Numbered from the stretch's first letter, positions 1-12,355 are shown. The stretch: 64,000 nt of DNA from Biomphalaria glabrata (GCF_947242115.1 NC_074719.1:43362849-43426848); one strand, 5' to 3'. Numbers and translations are program-made. Notes: generated from the letters alone by a model not told the origin.

Positions 1-391
1 ATGAAAGTGCGAGTGCACTTAGACTAGATGATTTTTATAACCGCAGTTGCGCATCATGGACTGGCCCTGGAAAGGATTGCTTTTCAAGACGCTAAATGCT
101 ACAGAGCTTATTAACTTGCTTTTGTTTATTTACTCAGCCTGTCACTAAAAGCATTAATCAGATAGCATTTGGTGTTATTATATCTTGTTACGAACGTGAT
201 CAAATACCAGAGACTAATGTGATTTACATTATCGTGTACCAAAATTGTTGCTGCTTTGCGTGTGTTTGGACCTAGACTTCACAATGTGTTGACGTATTGT
301 TTGTGTACCGTGTTAACTGATGCCATGTTTGAAGACAATTACAATACAGAGAGTTTTTTTTTTCTTTTAATGTTTAATATGTCTATATAAT

Positions 392-620
392 AGTTCCCCT
401 TTCAGACCTTAAGATCTATGGGCCAGATGATGTAAAGGTCATCTGTTTCTTTGGCCCACGGTTAAGGACAGTGTCATGTGGACAGCACAACGACCAACCG
501 CTTTTACGTTTCCACGACTAATTTCAGGAACTCATTAGCGCTGCGTGTCGTCACCTGGATTCGAACCCGGGACCCCCGGTTCAGAAGCAAAGCGCTTTAC
601 CACTGAGTCACGGCGCCTCC
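392..620 (-). mobile_element. tRNA-derived SINE, family 1
   Basis: Minus-strand copy. The tRNA-like head (A box near 610, B box GGTTCGAATCC type at 549-560) is followed by the body with GTCCACATGACAC and CAGATGACCTTTACATCATC and the end CAGACC/GGGAAC. Nearly full length. Confidence 0.9.
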
Positions 621-933
621 AGTGTGTCTATAGCAGTCGCCCAAAAGATTATAGAAAACAGCAAGCTCTAGATGTGCATTATGGATTAGATTTCAGTTTT
701 TGCTTCACCTGAATTAAATAACGTTTTGCAGTCTTACAAAAATGGAATGTCTGGGAAGACATTTTTTTTAGAAACATCTCAAATTTATGAATAGAATATT
801 GCTGATATATGGTATTACATAGATGTGGAAATAATTTCAAAGTTTTATGCTTGAGAATTATGAAATTTTACAATTAATTTTTTAAAAAAAATCAAGCTTA
901 ATTGAACACGAAAACATTTGACATTGTATAGCC

Positions 934-1133
934 CAGTGGTTCTCAACCTTTTATGCTTGGCGACCCTTTTTTACAATTCCCCACTCTACCGCGACCCCCC
1001 CCCCCCACACACACACATACAGCAATAGAAGAATAAACAATAACAATCCATATTTTCAATGGTCTTAGGCGACCCCTGGCAAATCGTCAATCGACGCCCA
1101 AGGGGGTCGCGATCCACAGGTTGAGAACGCCTG
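934..1133. mobile_element. hAT-type nonautonomous element
   Basis: About 200 bp between inverted ends CAGTGGTTCTCAACC and GGTTGAGAACGCCTG, with a C-rich run inside. TATAGCC flanks it on both sides as a remnant of an 8-bp target duplication. This is the animal hAT terminal pattern. Confidence 0.85.
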
Positions 1134-1287
1134 GACTATAGCCTCTTATAAAAAGTTAATTTATTTTGCTGGCAACTAGCAACTCGCTGATTTCAACTTT
1201 CTTTATATCGCTGTTGCTAGCTGTGTATAGAGTGTAAAAAAAAGTCATGGTTAGTTTTCTTATTGTGATTTCTAACTTGACATGAAC

Positions 1288-1592
1288 TGCCTGCCAGGTC
1301 GTGTGGTACGAGCCCTGGGCCGAGACTATTCGTTACAGAAGGCCTCAACACTGACCTGCAACGTCGCAACCTGTGGGCAGTTTAGACCTATAGCTCGTTT
1401 CCCACGTTGTACAGACCGGTACAGCCTATTGGTCTAAACCGCCCACATGAAGTGACGTTGCAGTTCCGTGTTGAGGCCTTCTATAACGCTTTGTCTCGGC
1501 TGGGTCGTCTCTATGGTCCCGGAAGTAGATTATCTTCACCTTGAAAGGAACATCTTAAAGGAACATCTGAGACACGTAAAACATGTTTACAT
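1288..1592 (+). mobile_element. SINE family 2, split by a foldback element
   Basis: Head (CTGCCTGCCAGGTCGTGTGG, 1288-1312) and tail (GGAAGTAGATTATCTTCACC to AAACATGTTTAC, 1505-1592) match the family-2 SINEs at 8452 and 12751. The middle is replaced by an inverted-repeat insertion. Confidence 0.75.
1313..1504. mobile_element. Foldback (palindromic) element nested in a SINE
   Basis: 192 bp whose halves are inverted copies: CCGAGAC, AAGGCCTCAACAC, TGCAACGTC and GGGCAGTTTAGACC recur reversed at the other end. It could form a long hairpin. No coding capacity; superfamily unclear. Confidence 0.8.
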
Positions 1593-1975
1593 TTTCGACC
1601 AATGACCACACCGTAGACCGCATTTCGTTTATATATGTGAAGTTAAATCAAAGCGATTCTTCGGTGTCAATTATGAAAATTAAAATATTAATTTCTTTAA
1701 TTCTTGGACTGAAATTTGTATTAACTTTGTAGGAAATATACTGTGCGTATTATCTGTGATTAGGCTGTATCTTAATATTTGATATTTGGTTTTTGGCACA
1801 TTGGCACAATGTCGTGCCCAAAATCCAGGAGATTTTTAAGATAAGGAGACAGAGTGATGGGAAATGAAATGGAAGCAGACTGAGGTAAATAGGAGGCAGA
1901 CACAATGATAGGAAAGGAGTAGGGCACTTTTGAGCTCCAGAAGTGCCAAGCAAAGAGTAAAGTAAAAAAAAAAAG

Positions 1976-2230
1976 TAAAGTTTCCCTTTCAGACCTTTTG
2001 GTATATAATATAGGACAGATGATGTTAAGGTCATCTGTTTTCTGTGGCCTATGGTTAACGAGGGTGCCATGTGGCCTTTATTTTTTCCCAACTGTCAGGT
2101 ACCCATTAGAGCTGGCTGGACTGAGAGGCGCCCGAAGATCGCGAAATAAGAAATCACATTCTTCACCAGGATTCGAACTCCGGACTCCGGTTCAAAAGCC
2201 AAGCTCTTTACCGCTGTGCCACCGCGCCTC
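1976..2230 (-). mobile_element. tRNA-derived SINE, family 1
   Basis: Full-length minus-strand copy with A- and B-box head (GGATTCGAACTCCGG complement at 2168-2184) and the family body and tail. Confidence 0.9.
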
Positions 2231-4114
2231 TCAAGCAAAGAGGAGGGCAGTTTAACGTCGTCTCGGGTGGGGGCCCAACCAAAATTATGCTGACACTTAA
2301 GATATGAGATAGTCTCTTTAACTTTCAGGGCATCTTTCTCTATACTCTATGACTCATTAAATAAGTCACACTTCTTTAATGGTAATATATTGGAATAAGC
2401 ATAGGGAAGTAAGAAATGTTATACAATTGTTTAAAACACTTGAGACACTAAAAATATATCAGCATTGTGAGAGAAGTATTGCTTGAATTAAGTTTGACAT
2501 ACTTTATTCTGCTTGGATGGTTCTGTAATTTTGTTTTTATGACAGATAAATAAAGTTATATATTAAAACAGTAAAAGCTTTCTAAATACAATTATGTGTT
2601 AAACTGCTTGGCTTTCTAAGGTGTCTGGATATTTTATTCGACTGGAGACAAAAAAATTAAGCAAAGATTTATTCTGACATGACTTTTTTTTCTAGGTCCT
2701 TCGTTGTAGTAGTAGTCTTAGTCTTGGTTTATGTAGAAGTTAAATCTGAAGACCAAATGAGAATTCAAGTATTGGTGAGGAGCCAAAAGAACTCTTCTTT
2801 CGTAACAGGAACATTTGATTTTCAAAGTTGAAATCATAAATTTGAGAGATAATACACTGAACACAATAGAATTCAAGTTTAAGTATAATATAAAAAGTAG
2901 ACTGAACATGAAGCTTGAAACTTGTAGACACAATGAACTGATTTATCCTGGATACAACCTTGTCTCATCTAATTCTAGTCTTTAAATACTTCATTAGAAA
3001 TTAAATGTTACCAAAAAAGTTCTGGTTCCGGTTGAGCACTATCTTCCCTACACTGTCTACTCTTCTGTGTAGAAAGTCGGAGCTACTAGAAGTCATTGTG
3101 TAAACAAGAAAAATAAAAATTCTAATTATCAGTTTCAAAACATATTATATATACTATTTATATAGAGATCTAGAATTAATATGTTTATCACTTGAACATT
3201 AATGTTACAACAATTTAAAAAAAAAATGTATCCGCCTTTTCCAAAATCGAATAGAAGAAATTTTCAACTGGATATTAGAGTAATGCCTCATGCAGTCTCT
3301 GTCTAGTTGCTTCACGTTGATTGTTATACTAAGTTTTACAATTAACAACAATGGAACCCTGACGCTGACAATAGCAGTATCAACAAGGACTATTAACAGT
3401 GACAACGACTCTGGCAAGAACTAAGAACATCAAATCTTTCACAATGACATCAACATTAGCACTCCCAAAACTGACTTAACAATTCCTTACTGGTACACCA
3501 TAAAAATAAACAACATAACATTAGCGTCCAAACTTAAAGTACGAAGAGATTGCACTTAGAATATATAGATATAAAACAAAAGTCAACCTAACAAGGGGGA
3601 AAACAGTCCTACCGAAAAGAAAATGCCCAAAGCATTAAAAATGCGTCTTGCCTGTAATGTATGAGCAGAAGCTCATATAGGACCAAAAGAAAGGTACCTA
3701 TTTACGTACAAAATGGCGAGATGCCAAGACCAGAAAGTACAGCAAAATTGACGTCATAAAAAAATATGTCGTAGCGCTCCAGAAGAAAGCGTCGTTTCTT
3801 TTTTTCCCAGCACAAATTACTCGAAAAGAATAATCGACACCTAGTCTCTACACAAATACGATATTTATAACTAACGATCTGTGAGCCACGTTGTGAGAAG
3901 ATCTGTGATACGATCAGTCAGCTAATCTGTGACACTGCGTTAATATTTCATGCGAGCCAAATTAGAAATGTAAAAATCGTTGCAATGTAGTAAAAGAAAT
4001 ATTAATCAATATATACATCCCACGGATAATCCGTCACGTTTTATCACATATATTCTCACAGATTATTTAGCAGATACTTGGTCACATATAATCACACAGA
4101 TCATCTCTCAAGCC
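2231..4114. other. Intergenic, nothing recognised
   Basis: AT-rich sequence with short chance frames only. I see no gene, RNA or mobile element here. Confidence 0.6.
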
Positions 4115-4275
4115 TCCTTCCTTTGGTTCATCTGGTAAACTCCTTTTTTAGTGTGACCGTGGAGCCCTATTCTGGAGAGAAATTCCCAGCTTTAAAGGTG
4201 GCATTTGGTTCTGTGGCAGAGGAAGCAGCCAGCTTTTGTTCCACTCACAGCTAATGCCCAGGCTTTCGTCTTCGT
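4115..4275 (-). mobile_element. RTE-like LINE, C-terminal fragment
   Basis: The minus strand reads ASSATEPNATFK, then in another frame FLSRIGLHGHTKKG, the C-terminal zinc-finger-like end seen at 17640-17750 (SSTAEAKATL and CLSKIGLHSH). The copy is frameshifted. Confidence 0.65.
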
Positions 4276-4640
4276 TCTGACCTGCTACACGTCAATAAAA
4301 CCGTGAACCCAGAGGCAGGTGATCTGAGTTCTCTGACCACACATAAAGGGGAGGGGGGGATGTTCTTCATTGTTGGCTCCCTAACCAACATAAAGCTTAT
4401 TCCCTGACCTATATAGAAGTTTGTTTTTTTATGAAAAACGTCTTTTTGCATAAATGAAGTCAGAATAGCTGACTGGTCATGTAATATGTGCTTCGGATTG
4501 TCGTCACGATTGTCCAAGAATTCGAATCTTGTCCGCTACTATCCTCTGTCGTTGAATGCCGTCTAAAATAAATCGTAATAATCTTTACTTTTAAACGAAC
4601 GTTCGAAACTTATAAGTCAATTCATCTTCTAAATCTAGAC

Positions 4641-4679
<39 letters not shown>

Positions 4680-5149
4680 ATATTGCCAAATTATATCTTC
4701 TAAGTGAGAATGTATACATTTTAATCTTGAAACCATTTGCAATCCCTACTTTGTAAATAAACATGTCAATACTTTTTTTTTTAACCTAACAATAGTGAAA
4801 GTTAAATTCGGTAAATTGAGATTGGAGAGTAAATGTATACCTATATTTTTGTTTCACTTCATACCATTCTTTGTTTAAACTTAATTTTATAATGATCAGT
4901 GCAAACAAACAATTGTCTCATTACAAAAAAAAAAACAGCCTTCATTTTATGAAAGAGTTTTGACTGTTTAATCTTCTTGATGGCGTTTTAAAAATAGAAC
5001 AACTCATTAGATGAGATATTGATTTCTTTACTTTCGTTTTTAATGAATACACTTTTTAAAATAGTTTTTTTTTTAAGACTTTGTTTTTAAAAAACAAACA
5101 GGATGAAAGTAACAATGGAAGATCAAAGAAGATCAAAGATTGAAGAGAG

Positions 5150-5715
5150 AGAGAGAGAGCAATGCTAAAAAAAAGAGAAAAAAAAGGAGTTTGAGAGAGT
5201 TGAGAGAGAGCGATAGAAAGTGTGGAAGAGAGAGAAGGATGATGATAAAATATAAAGATTGAGAAATGGGAGAGAGAGATACAGAGAGAAGCAAAGAAAC
5301 AGAGAGCTAGAGAGCCAAATAAGAAAGGGAAAGCAGGAGAAAGAGAGGGACTGGAAGATGTGAGAGAGGGAGAGAGAAAGAGAGACAGGGGGAGAGAGAA
5401 AGAGAGAGGGAGATGGTGGAGAGAGAAAGTGAGAGAGAGAGGGAGATAGAGAGAGGGAGAAAGAGAGGGAGAGAAAAAGAGAGAAGGAGAGAAAAAGAGA
5501 GAGACAGGGAGAGAGATGGGGGAGAGAGAGAGGGAGAGAGATGGAAGGAGAGAGAGAGGGAGGGAGAGAGAGACCGGGAGAGAGAGGGAGAGAGATAGAG
5601 AGAGAGGGAGAGAGAGATGGAGAGGAAGAGAGAGATGGTGGAGAGAGAAAGAGAGAGAGAGGGAGAGAGAGGGAGATAGAGAGAGGGAGAAAGAGAGAAA
5701 TGGAGTTCGGGAGGC
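5150..5715. repeat. AG-rich simple repeat
   Basis: About 560 bp of GAGAGA, GGGAGA and GAAAGAGA with hardly a pyrimidine on the plus strand. Long Ser/Leu/Pro and Arg/Glu frames on the two strands are artefacts of this composition. Long purine tracts can adopt triplex DNA; nothing here shows a function. Confidence 0.95.
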
Positions 5716-7144
5716 AGGCAAAAGAGATAGGAACGACTGGAAGAAAAAAAAAATGGTTCCACAGAATTTGTAGAAAAGAGAGTAGACTCCTTAAGAGGTG
5801 CTGAAGACTTTGAATTAAATTTAAAAGACATACCATGTAGCCTAATTAATCAACGAATAACATGCTTTCTATGATAATGGGGCAATTATTTTCTTACTAT
5901 ATCGACCGCCTCTCTTTCTGTTTGGTCAGTCGGTCAAGGCGTGGAGCGTGACAGTCTTCTCGCTGCGGTCTGCTTCTTAAGCGCATGTTTAAATTATCCA
6001 ATCTTTTATGTGCGTCTGGTAGCAGTGATTATCTACTCTTGCTTTTGTATATTCCAGGTGCAGTGTTTAAAAAAGATATACGTAAGTAGACATAAACCCT
6101 TTTAAAAACAGAATTCGAAATTAAATCTAAGACTGCTTTAATATTCATATTGTAGTCACATAGTATCACTACGGTAACAGAAGTGATACAATGGCCCTAA
6201 GGGTTTCATTGAGCATGGTGCCACAACAATGTATTGCCAATATGCTATTACAAGGGATAATATATTAAAAACTGTGTTAATTGTAAGAATTTCATTGTTT
6301 CAAATAATTACACATTGGTAATTAGAGAATAAGAAACAGTGTATATTTATTCTTCTTAAATTAGAATTCTGGTATATTTATCAGTTAGAGCAAAATAACG
6401 AATCAATGTAGGTCTACATTTTATTACAACAGTATAAACTCTAATAAAGAAAGGTAACTCTTAAATTATCAGAGTTCTCTTTCAATTCTCACACGCTCGC
6501 TTGTTAAATTAAATAATAGTAATAATAATAATAGAAATACAGATAATAACTATATAGGCAACGTGACAGTACTATATAAGATCATTATGTTTTGTTTTTT
6601 TTTTGTTTCAGTGTAATTGTTTATTTTGTTTTCCTTTAATACCACCGTATTTTTAAACTAATTGAGCACAAAGAATAAATGTCATGAGATACGACAGACA
6701 GTAAAAATAATTATAAAGAAAAGGGGAGGCGCAAATGTTGCTCTAAATGTTGTACTTGTTCAAATTGAAATAAAGATTTGCATCTATAGCGGAAAACTAA
6801 CCAGCCAGGTAACATTACGGTTGTGATGTACAGAATATAGAAAGTGTTAATTAGCTTTACATTTGAAAAGGTAGAAAAAAAAATGTGTATGTTTTTTTGG
6901 CTCTGAAAAATCCAATTTGTAATCTTTTTTGTAGCATAAAATAATTGGTAGTATGAGTTGCAAAAAAAAGTAATCTCTTAATATGGAGTCCTCGCGAATG
7001 TTGAAACCTTTTATTCCACATACAGTGAGACATGACCGTTCCAACAAGCTATGTCTACATGCAGACCTCCAACACCATCCTAACAATGTTATTGGGTTCC
7101 ATGCTTTCGTCTAGGACGTGTTCTACCGTTTTGTATCTATGCAG
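5716..7144. other. Intergenic, nothing recognised
   Basis: AT-rich with a short AATAAT run at 6519-6532. An ATG frame at 7032 runs into the 15-bp repeat and is not taken as a gene. The minus strand at 7055-7140 may hold a LINE scrap (KTVEHVL). Confidence 0.55.
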
Positions 7145-7513
7145 CATCGACATTGGCAGCCTCGACATTGGCAGCCTCGACACTGGCAGCCTCGACACTG
7201 GCAGCCTCGACATTGGCAGCCTCGACAGTGACAGCCTCGACATTGGCAGCCTCGACAGTGACAGCCTCGACATTGGCAGCCTCGACATTGGCAACCTCGA
7301 CACTGGCAGCCTCGACACTGGCAGCCTCGACATTGGCAGCCTCGACATTGGCAACCTCGACATTGGCAACCTCGACATTGGCAGCCTCGACATTGACCGC
7401 ATCGACATTGGCAGCCTCGACATTGGCAACCTCGACATTGGCAACCTCGACATTGGCAGCCTCGACAGTGACAGCCTCGACATTGACCGCATCGACATTG
7501 GCAGCCTCGACAT
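7145..7513. repeat. 15-bp minisatellite
   Basis: About 24.6 copies of a 15-bp unit (CTCGACATTGGCAGC) with substitutions only. Because 15 is a multiple of 3 and no stop arises, at least four frames stay open on both strands, giving five-residue repeats such as DIGSL or AASTL. It lies between LINE-like segments on the minus strand. Confidence 0.95.
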
Positions 7514-7679
7514 CTGGGATTGAAGTGTTAAAGGATCGTGAGGTGCCAATATCGCTTGACCTTTTTTTTTTCAAACAGTAAACAGTCGTCTGTCATAGTT
7601 TAGTGTTAATGTTGTCCCAGACATTCTGGACCGGACAGCAGTGACCCCAACTATAGTTCCACTTGGATCTGTTCCACTC

Positions 7680-7905
7680 ACACATCCGTGCACGCGCACT
7701 TTCAAATTTTTCTGGGCCCCTCCGGTGGGTTCAGAGACTCTTCAACCTTAGCTAAACGGTCTGCCTTTTTGTTTCCTGTGATAGCACAATGGGATGGAAT
7801 CCAATGTCACGTCAGGCTAGACCAAATAAGATACTGACATCTGCGTGAACATAGAAGACAAATGTCTGTTCAGGTCTGGTAGAATAGTAGAAATCAATAA
7901 CCTGA
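7680..7905 (-). mobile_element. LINE RNase H domain fragment
   Basis: The minus strand reads HWIPSHCAITGNKKADRLAK, the conserved end of a LINE RNase H domain (WIPSH-x-GN-x-x-AD). A possible continuation (KTVEHVL) is at 7055-7140, beyond the 15-bp minisatellite. Confidence 0.75.
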
Positions 7906-8451
7906 AAGTTGCCAATTTAATGCTGAAGAAAATGATACAGATCTAGTTTTGAAACAATTTTTTTTAGCTAAAAATTAGATATGACTTCGTGTCTTTTCAG
8001 TATATTGGATTTTTTAAAAAAAGTTAAATGCATGCTAGATTCTTTTAAGAATTTAAGAAACGAAATACATCTGCAACAAAACATAAATATTAAATCTTCA
8101 ATTTAAATAAAAAAAAAATTATGAAGTTCTTAAAATTCAAAAGTGCTTAAAAAGTGATAATAAGGGTCTAAAAAAGTGCTAATTTAATGCTAACAATGTC
8201 TTACAAGTGGTGAAGTGAATAGAATCACATTAAATTAGCTTGTACTAAAACCGTGAAGTTATAGCATTAGTGGCTAGAGGATCGAACATAGGCAGTTTAA
8301 GATCACACTCTTTCTTTTATACCTGCCAACTAATAATTTGATTTTAGTATATACTTTTTTTAGTGTCCTCATTTCTTATATGTCCTATGATTTTTTTTTA
8401 ATAAAAGATTTCTAAATTCAATTTTTTTTTTATGATCTGGCCTTATCTCTA

Positions 8452-8610
8452 AGCTGCCTGGTCGTGCGGTTTGCACGCTGGACTGTCGTTCGTTCAAACC
8501 CTGCCCGCTCCCATCCCCCGTCGTCCTGCGGGAGGTTTGGACTAGGAAGTAAACTATCTTCAACTCTGAAGGAACATCCGAATTATGTAAAACATTTTAC
8601 AAACATTTTA
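8452..8610 (+). mobile_element. tRNA-derived SINE, family 2
   Basis: Starts GCTGCCTGGTCGTGCGGTTT, B box GTTCAAACCCTG, then CCCCCGTCGTCCTGCGGG and AAACTATCTTCAACTCTGAA, ending at AAACATTTTAC. A short deletion lies inside the head compared with the copy at 12751. Confidence 0.9.
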
Positions 8611-9121
8611 CAAACAAATGAGATAAAGTGCTTCACAGATATAAAGTGTTATAAAGTGATGCACAGTGCACAGCAGAAGTCATGATCTACATGTAAAACG
8701 TTTTCTTATCAATTAAACATCACGTGGCTAGAGATTATCAACCATTACACTTAAAGCAGATTGAGACAAAAACCTATTAGGCCAACCACTTTATTGATTT
8801 GCTCTAATTGAATCCATTTCTTCCGTCCTACAACCAGTTTTTGTCTTTGCTATGTGAATTACTCAAGTGCTTGTTCAGGCATAAAAATGACAAAAGAAAC
8901 TCCAGGCATCGACTTAATCTAGCCGGTAAATATTTATCCTATGCATAATTATGTATTTTCAGCAAAAAAAAAACGTATCTGTTTTAAACAGGGTAGAACC
9001 TTATCTCAGCAGTAAATGCATGCTTAATGTAAGGATAGCATTTTCTCCGAGTTGAGCGCGATATTAATTGCAATGATTATCCCTGCATATACATTCTAGG
9101 GAAGACTTTAAATGATGAAAG

Positions 9122-9240
9122 TAAAGGCGGTTGGTCGCTGTGCTGGCCACATGACACCCTGCCCGTTAACCGTTGGCAAAAAAACTGATGACCTTAACAT
9201 CAACTCCTCTACATATCGAAAGGTCTGAAAGAGAATTCTA
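9122..9240 (+). mobile_element. SINE family 1, 3' part only
   Basis: Begins at GTAAAGGCGGTTGGTCG and runs through GGCCACATGACACC to the GGTCTGAAAG end. The tRNA head is missing. Confidence 0.85.
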
Positions 9241-9765
9241 TTTTTTTTTTAGAAAATTTCGTAGTTAAAAAAACAACTATTTATTCGCTTAACAGTATGA
9301 GGCTGGAAGACTAAACCAATAGCTGTAGTGAGGTGTGCCCCCCATAGCTTTGTCCAGGGAACTTACAGAAAAATACCTTCGTCCCTTTTTTGGGGGGTTT
9401 CATGTTCCCTTCGTAGCACTCACTATCTTTTTCTTTTGTTGTTCACTTTTCGAAGAAAAAAAAATTAGAAAAAATAAAGAAACATGCACTAAAAAAACGA
9501 CGTAGTCAACATAATTCTAGTTGCTTCAGTCATTAAGTACAGTTTGAACATGATCGACTTTCACCGAAGAACTGTTCAGTTTCTCTGCAGCTAGATCTAA
9601 ACGCAAAATGACTTTAGCGGGCTCTTTGTAAATTTCTAGTTATACCTATCAACATGTAAACGTTACCGATTAGTTTTGATGAAATGGAACAGTTACAAAA
9701 TGGAACTTATAAAAAGATATATATTACGTAATTGTCTTTAAAATAAAATTTAAAAAGTTCTATAA

Positions 9766-9960
9766 ACTCACTCAACTGTCTCTCTGTCTGGTACAAATCT
9801 TGAACACGTTATTTCTCCCACTTCCCATTATTGGATTAAGTTGAAACTTCGCACATTTATTCACAAATCATGAACCAATTAAAAAATTAACCAATTAATG
9901 TATAAGTGGTATTTTTTTCTTAAAAACGAGATGCCAAAAGTGTGACATATTATAGTATTG
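9766..9960 (+). repeat. Dispersed repeat of unknown type
   Basis: Shares CTGTCT, CACTTCCCATT, GGATTAAGTTGAAA, GCACA, TTATTCA and ACCAATTAAT blocks with 20263-20450. It is a repeat family I do not recognise. Confidence 0.6.
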
Positions 9961-11105
9961 AGATGTATTGCTATAATTGTGCGATTTTTTTTCTTAATTA
10001 ATCTCAAATTCAGTTCTGATGAAACGTTTTTAGTTTGTAAAATAAATTAAATGTTACTAAATCTTTATTAATTCAATATCGCGCAGGTACATAAATATCA
10101 TGTGTCTTTCTACTTGCAAAACAATATAACGACACAAACTAAAATAGTCTCATTTTGAAAATTGAAGATCACAGCAGACCATTCTTTAATGCGTATATGT
10201 AAAAATGTTGGTTCAGTTTGCTTCTTTATCAAGTTACTGTTACATATCTAAATAGTGTCTGTCTTTCCTTACAGGTGGACGTGTAATCAAACTTAAACAA
10301 GGGCAACAACTCTGTACCTCATTTACCTATTCGAAGCAAGGGCTAGCTAATCATGATAAAAAAACAAAATACCATTGTCTGTCTGTGCTATATCCAATTA
10401 TCATGAATCAGTCAGAGGGCAATGTACGGCAATGTTTCACTACTTTAGTCATCTGATAAAGTAAAAACTTCGTATGTTGTTTTTTCCTACTTATTTATGT
10501 GCAGCAATAATTGGCCAATAAAAATATGAAGACACTAACGAAGAAATGTGTTGGAACACTGGACGCTTAATGAAGAACGTGCCACGTGCTATTATAGTTG
10601 CTTCTTGTACAAAAAATGCAGCAAAAAAATCTTTCTTATTCATGAGAAGCTGTGTTTAAGTGAAACGAAGAGAGTTAATCTAATATGATAAAAGTTAATG
10701 TGAATCTTGGTGAGTTAGCGCCCTTCCAATGCACAGATGTTGTTTTTTTAACATTGCCATCAACAGACATCTTGCGTACGTAAACAATATGCATATCTAC
10801 CTCTTCAAAGGAGTGTTTACAATGAATTATACAATGAATGCGTCCTTAAACATATGAATCGAATTAGCAGAAGAAGACTGGCTCTTCAAGTCTGGAGATA
10901 AATAAGGAGAGCAGATTCGGACGTTGTTACTTACATCTGGACATTAATTACAAGACTTGTTCTCTTGTTTTCGAAGCCATTTGGAGATTAGTAGGTTAAG
11001 AAATAAATATTATTTAAAAACATTTAGAAGAAGTTAGTTAAATTTGAGGTATGTGAGAATACTTTGGGAGTAACTTCGATTCTAGAGTTGACAACTTTAT
11101 CCAAC
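9961..11105. other. Upstream region of receptor 1
   Basis: AT-rich. No TATA box or exon can be assigned with confidence. Any promoter or 5' noncoding exon of receptor 1 would be expected here. Confidence 0.5.
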
Positions 11106-12182
11106 ATGTCTGCCAATAACAGTTCTGAGAATTTGGATCTTATTTCCGATGAATTGATCAAAATTTTGGAGCTTTCGTTAACGATTCCATTACACGGCTC
11201 GACGTCTGCTGTGGGTCTGGTCACCAACTTCCTGTGTATGGTCATTCTTTTTAAGCTCGGGTTGACCAACAGCATGAACATCTTAGTCTTCGTCTTGTCC
11301 ATGACGGACTTTTTGGTCACGACTCTCCAGCTGTCCATCTGTTTGTGCTTCTTGCTGAAGTACCTGTATCCGGACTGCGAGGTGGACCTATGGGTGATGG
11401 GGTTTTACACCCTGGGCTGGGTTCGCTACGCCGGGTTCTTCATCTCCTGCTGGGTCACCACCTTCATCTCAGTGGAGCGATGCCTCTGCGTGGTGTTCCC
11501 ATTCAACGTTGGGATGATCGTCACAAAAACTCGCACAGTCGTGGTCGTCGTCCTCATCTACATCGCCTTCCTTGGCCTCGTCACGCCAATTTACATCCAG
11601 CAAAAACTAGACTGGGAGCTCCAGTACACCATGGGCACCAACGGCACTCTTTTCGAGAAATGGGTCTTAACTGTGAGCTTTACAGAACAAAGTGCTAGCC
11701 TAGAGATCATAGTGGACACTGTAGGGGCCGTGTCTTTATCGCTTCTTTCCCAACTTATATTAACATTCTGCACCGTCTGGATGATCTCTGCCCTGAAAAC
11801 ATCCTCGAAGATCAGGAAGGTAAATTCAGGTGGCATAACTCTGAATCAACTTAGCGGGGCTCCAATACAGGAGGAGAAAGAGACGGGCTTGACCTCCAAA
11901 GAAAGAAGACTTCTCAGGATGGTGATATGCCTGGCTCTGATTCTAACTGCCTGCAACGTTCCAAGATACGCGGAAATCGCAGCGTACCATCTCATCCCTG
12001 GTATGAACGTTGGAAAATATAAAAACTTATCCGGATTTTTGTGGGATTTATCGGATTTTTTTAGTACGCTCAACTGTTCTTGTAATTTTATTGTGTACTG
12101 GAAGCTAAACTCTAAATTCAGGAAATGTTTTAAAGACATGTCTTGTAGAAGACGTTTAAATAACAACACGGCATATTCTTAG
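11106..12182 (+). CDS. Rhodopsin-class 7TM receptor, candidate chemoreceptor (receptor 1)
   Basis: Single-exon gene, 358 aa. The frame is open further upstream to a TTG, but the first ATG is at 11106, followed by an N-terminus with Asn-glycosylation sites (NNSS). Seven hydrophobic spans are visible: TM1 about 27-50 with N41, TM2 58-82 with D68, TM3 100-126 ending in ERC (124-126) where most class A receptors have DRY, TM4 143-163, TM5 201-228, TM6 269-293 ending in CNVPRY, and TM7 310-333 with NFIVY in place of NPxxY. The third loop is basic and the tail short. Length and motifs match the 22234, 34873 and 56829 genes. Known of the family: gastropod receptors of this form occur in large intronless clusters and are candidate chemosensory receptors. 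The ligand is unknown and the sensory role is inferred. It should act at the plasma membrane through G proteins. A CR1-like LINE tail starts 6 bp after the stop. Confidence 0.9.
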   Translation: MSANNSSENLDLISDELIKILELSLTIPLHGSTSAVGLVTNFLCMVILFKLGLTNSMNILVFVLSMTDFLVTTLQLSICLCFLLKYLYPDCEVDLWVMGFYTLGWVRYAGFFISCWVTTFISVERCLCVVFPFNVGMIVTKTRTVVVVVLIYIAFLGLVTPIYIQQKLDWELQYTMGTNGTLFEKWVLTVSFTEQSASLEIIVDTVGAVSLSLLSQLILTFCTVWMISALKTSSKIRKVNSGGITLNQLSGAPIQEEKETGLTSKERRLLRMVICLALILTACNVPRYAEIAAYHLIPGMNVGKYKNLSGFLWDLSDFFSTLNCSCNFIVYWKLNSKFRKCFKDMSCRRRLNNNTAYS

Positions 12183-12187
12183 CATCA

Positions 12188-12305
12188 TCTCATCTTATCT
12201 TATTAAAATACAGACGTTGCTTCAAAAAAGATGATTACCCCCGAGTCGTGTCCCTAGGTCAATCTAGTCATGCATGTTAATCAATGGCTTTAGCTTTTCA
12301 AAGTT
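12188..12305 (-). mobile_element. CR1-like LINE 3' tail
   Basis: The minus strand matches the end of the CR1-like copy at 42600-42710 (TTGATTAACATGCATGACTA, TTTTTTGAAGCAACGTC, TAAGATAAGAT). It begins 6 bp after the receptor 1 stop, so it may supply part of the 3' UTR. Confidence 0.75.
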
Positions 12306-12355
12306 TTTGGTTTTCTAGCTTCATCTTCTTCTTTACCGTCCTCCTATGGGTTTGT

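Noticed and set aside
541-620. tRNA-like sequence with A and B boxes
   Set aside because: It is the head of a SINE, with the SINE body attached. The same holds for the heads at 12356, 12751, 17868, 29740, 51350 and 62363, so none is called as a tRNA gene.
5056-5836. Ser/Leu/Pro-rich and Arg/Glu-rich frames over 170-220 codons
   Set aside because: Pure AG simple repeat read in different frames.
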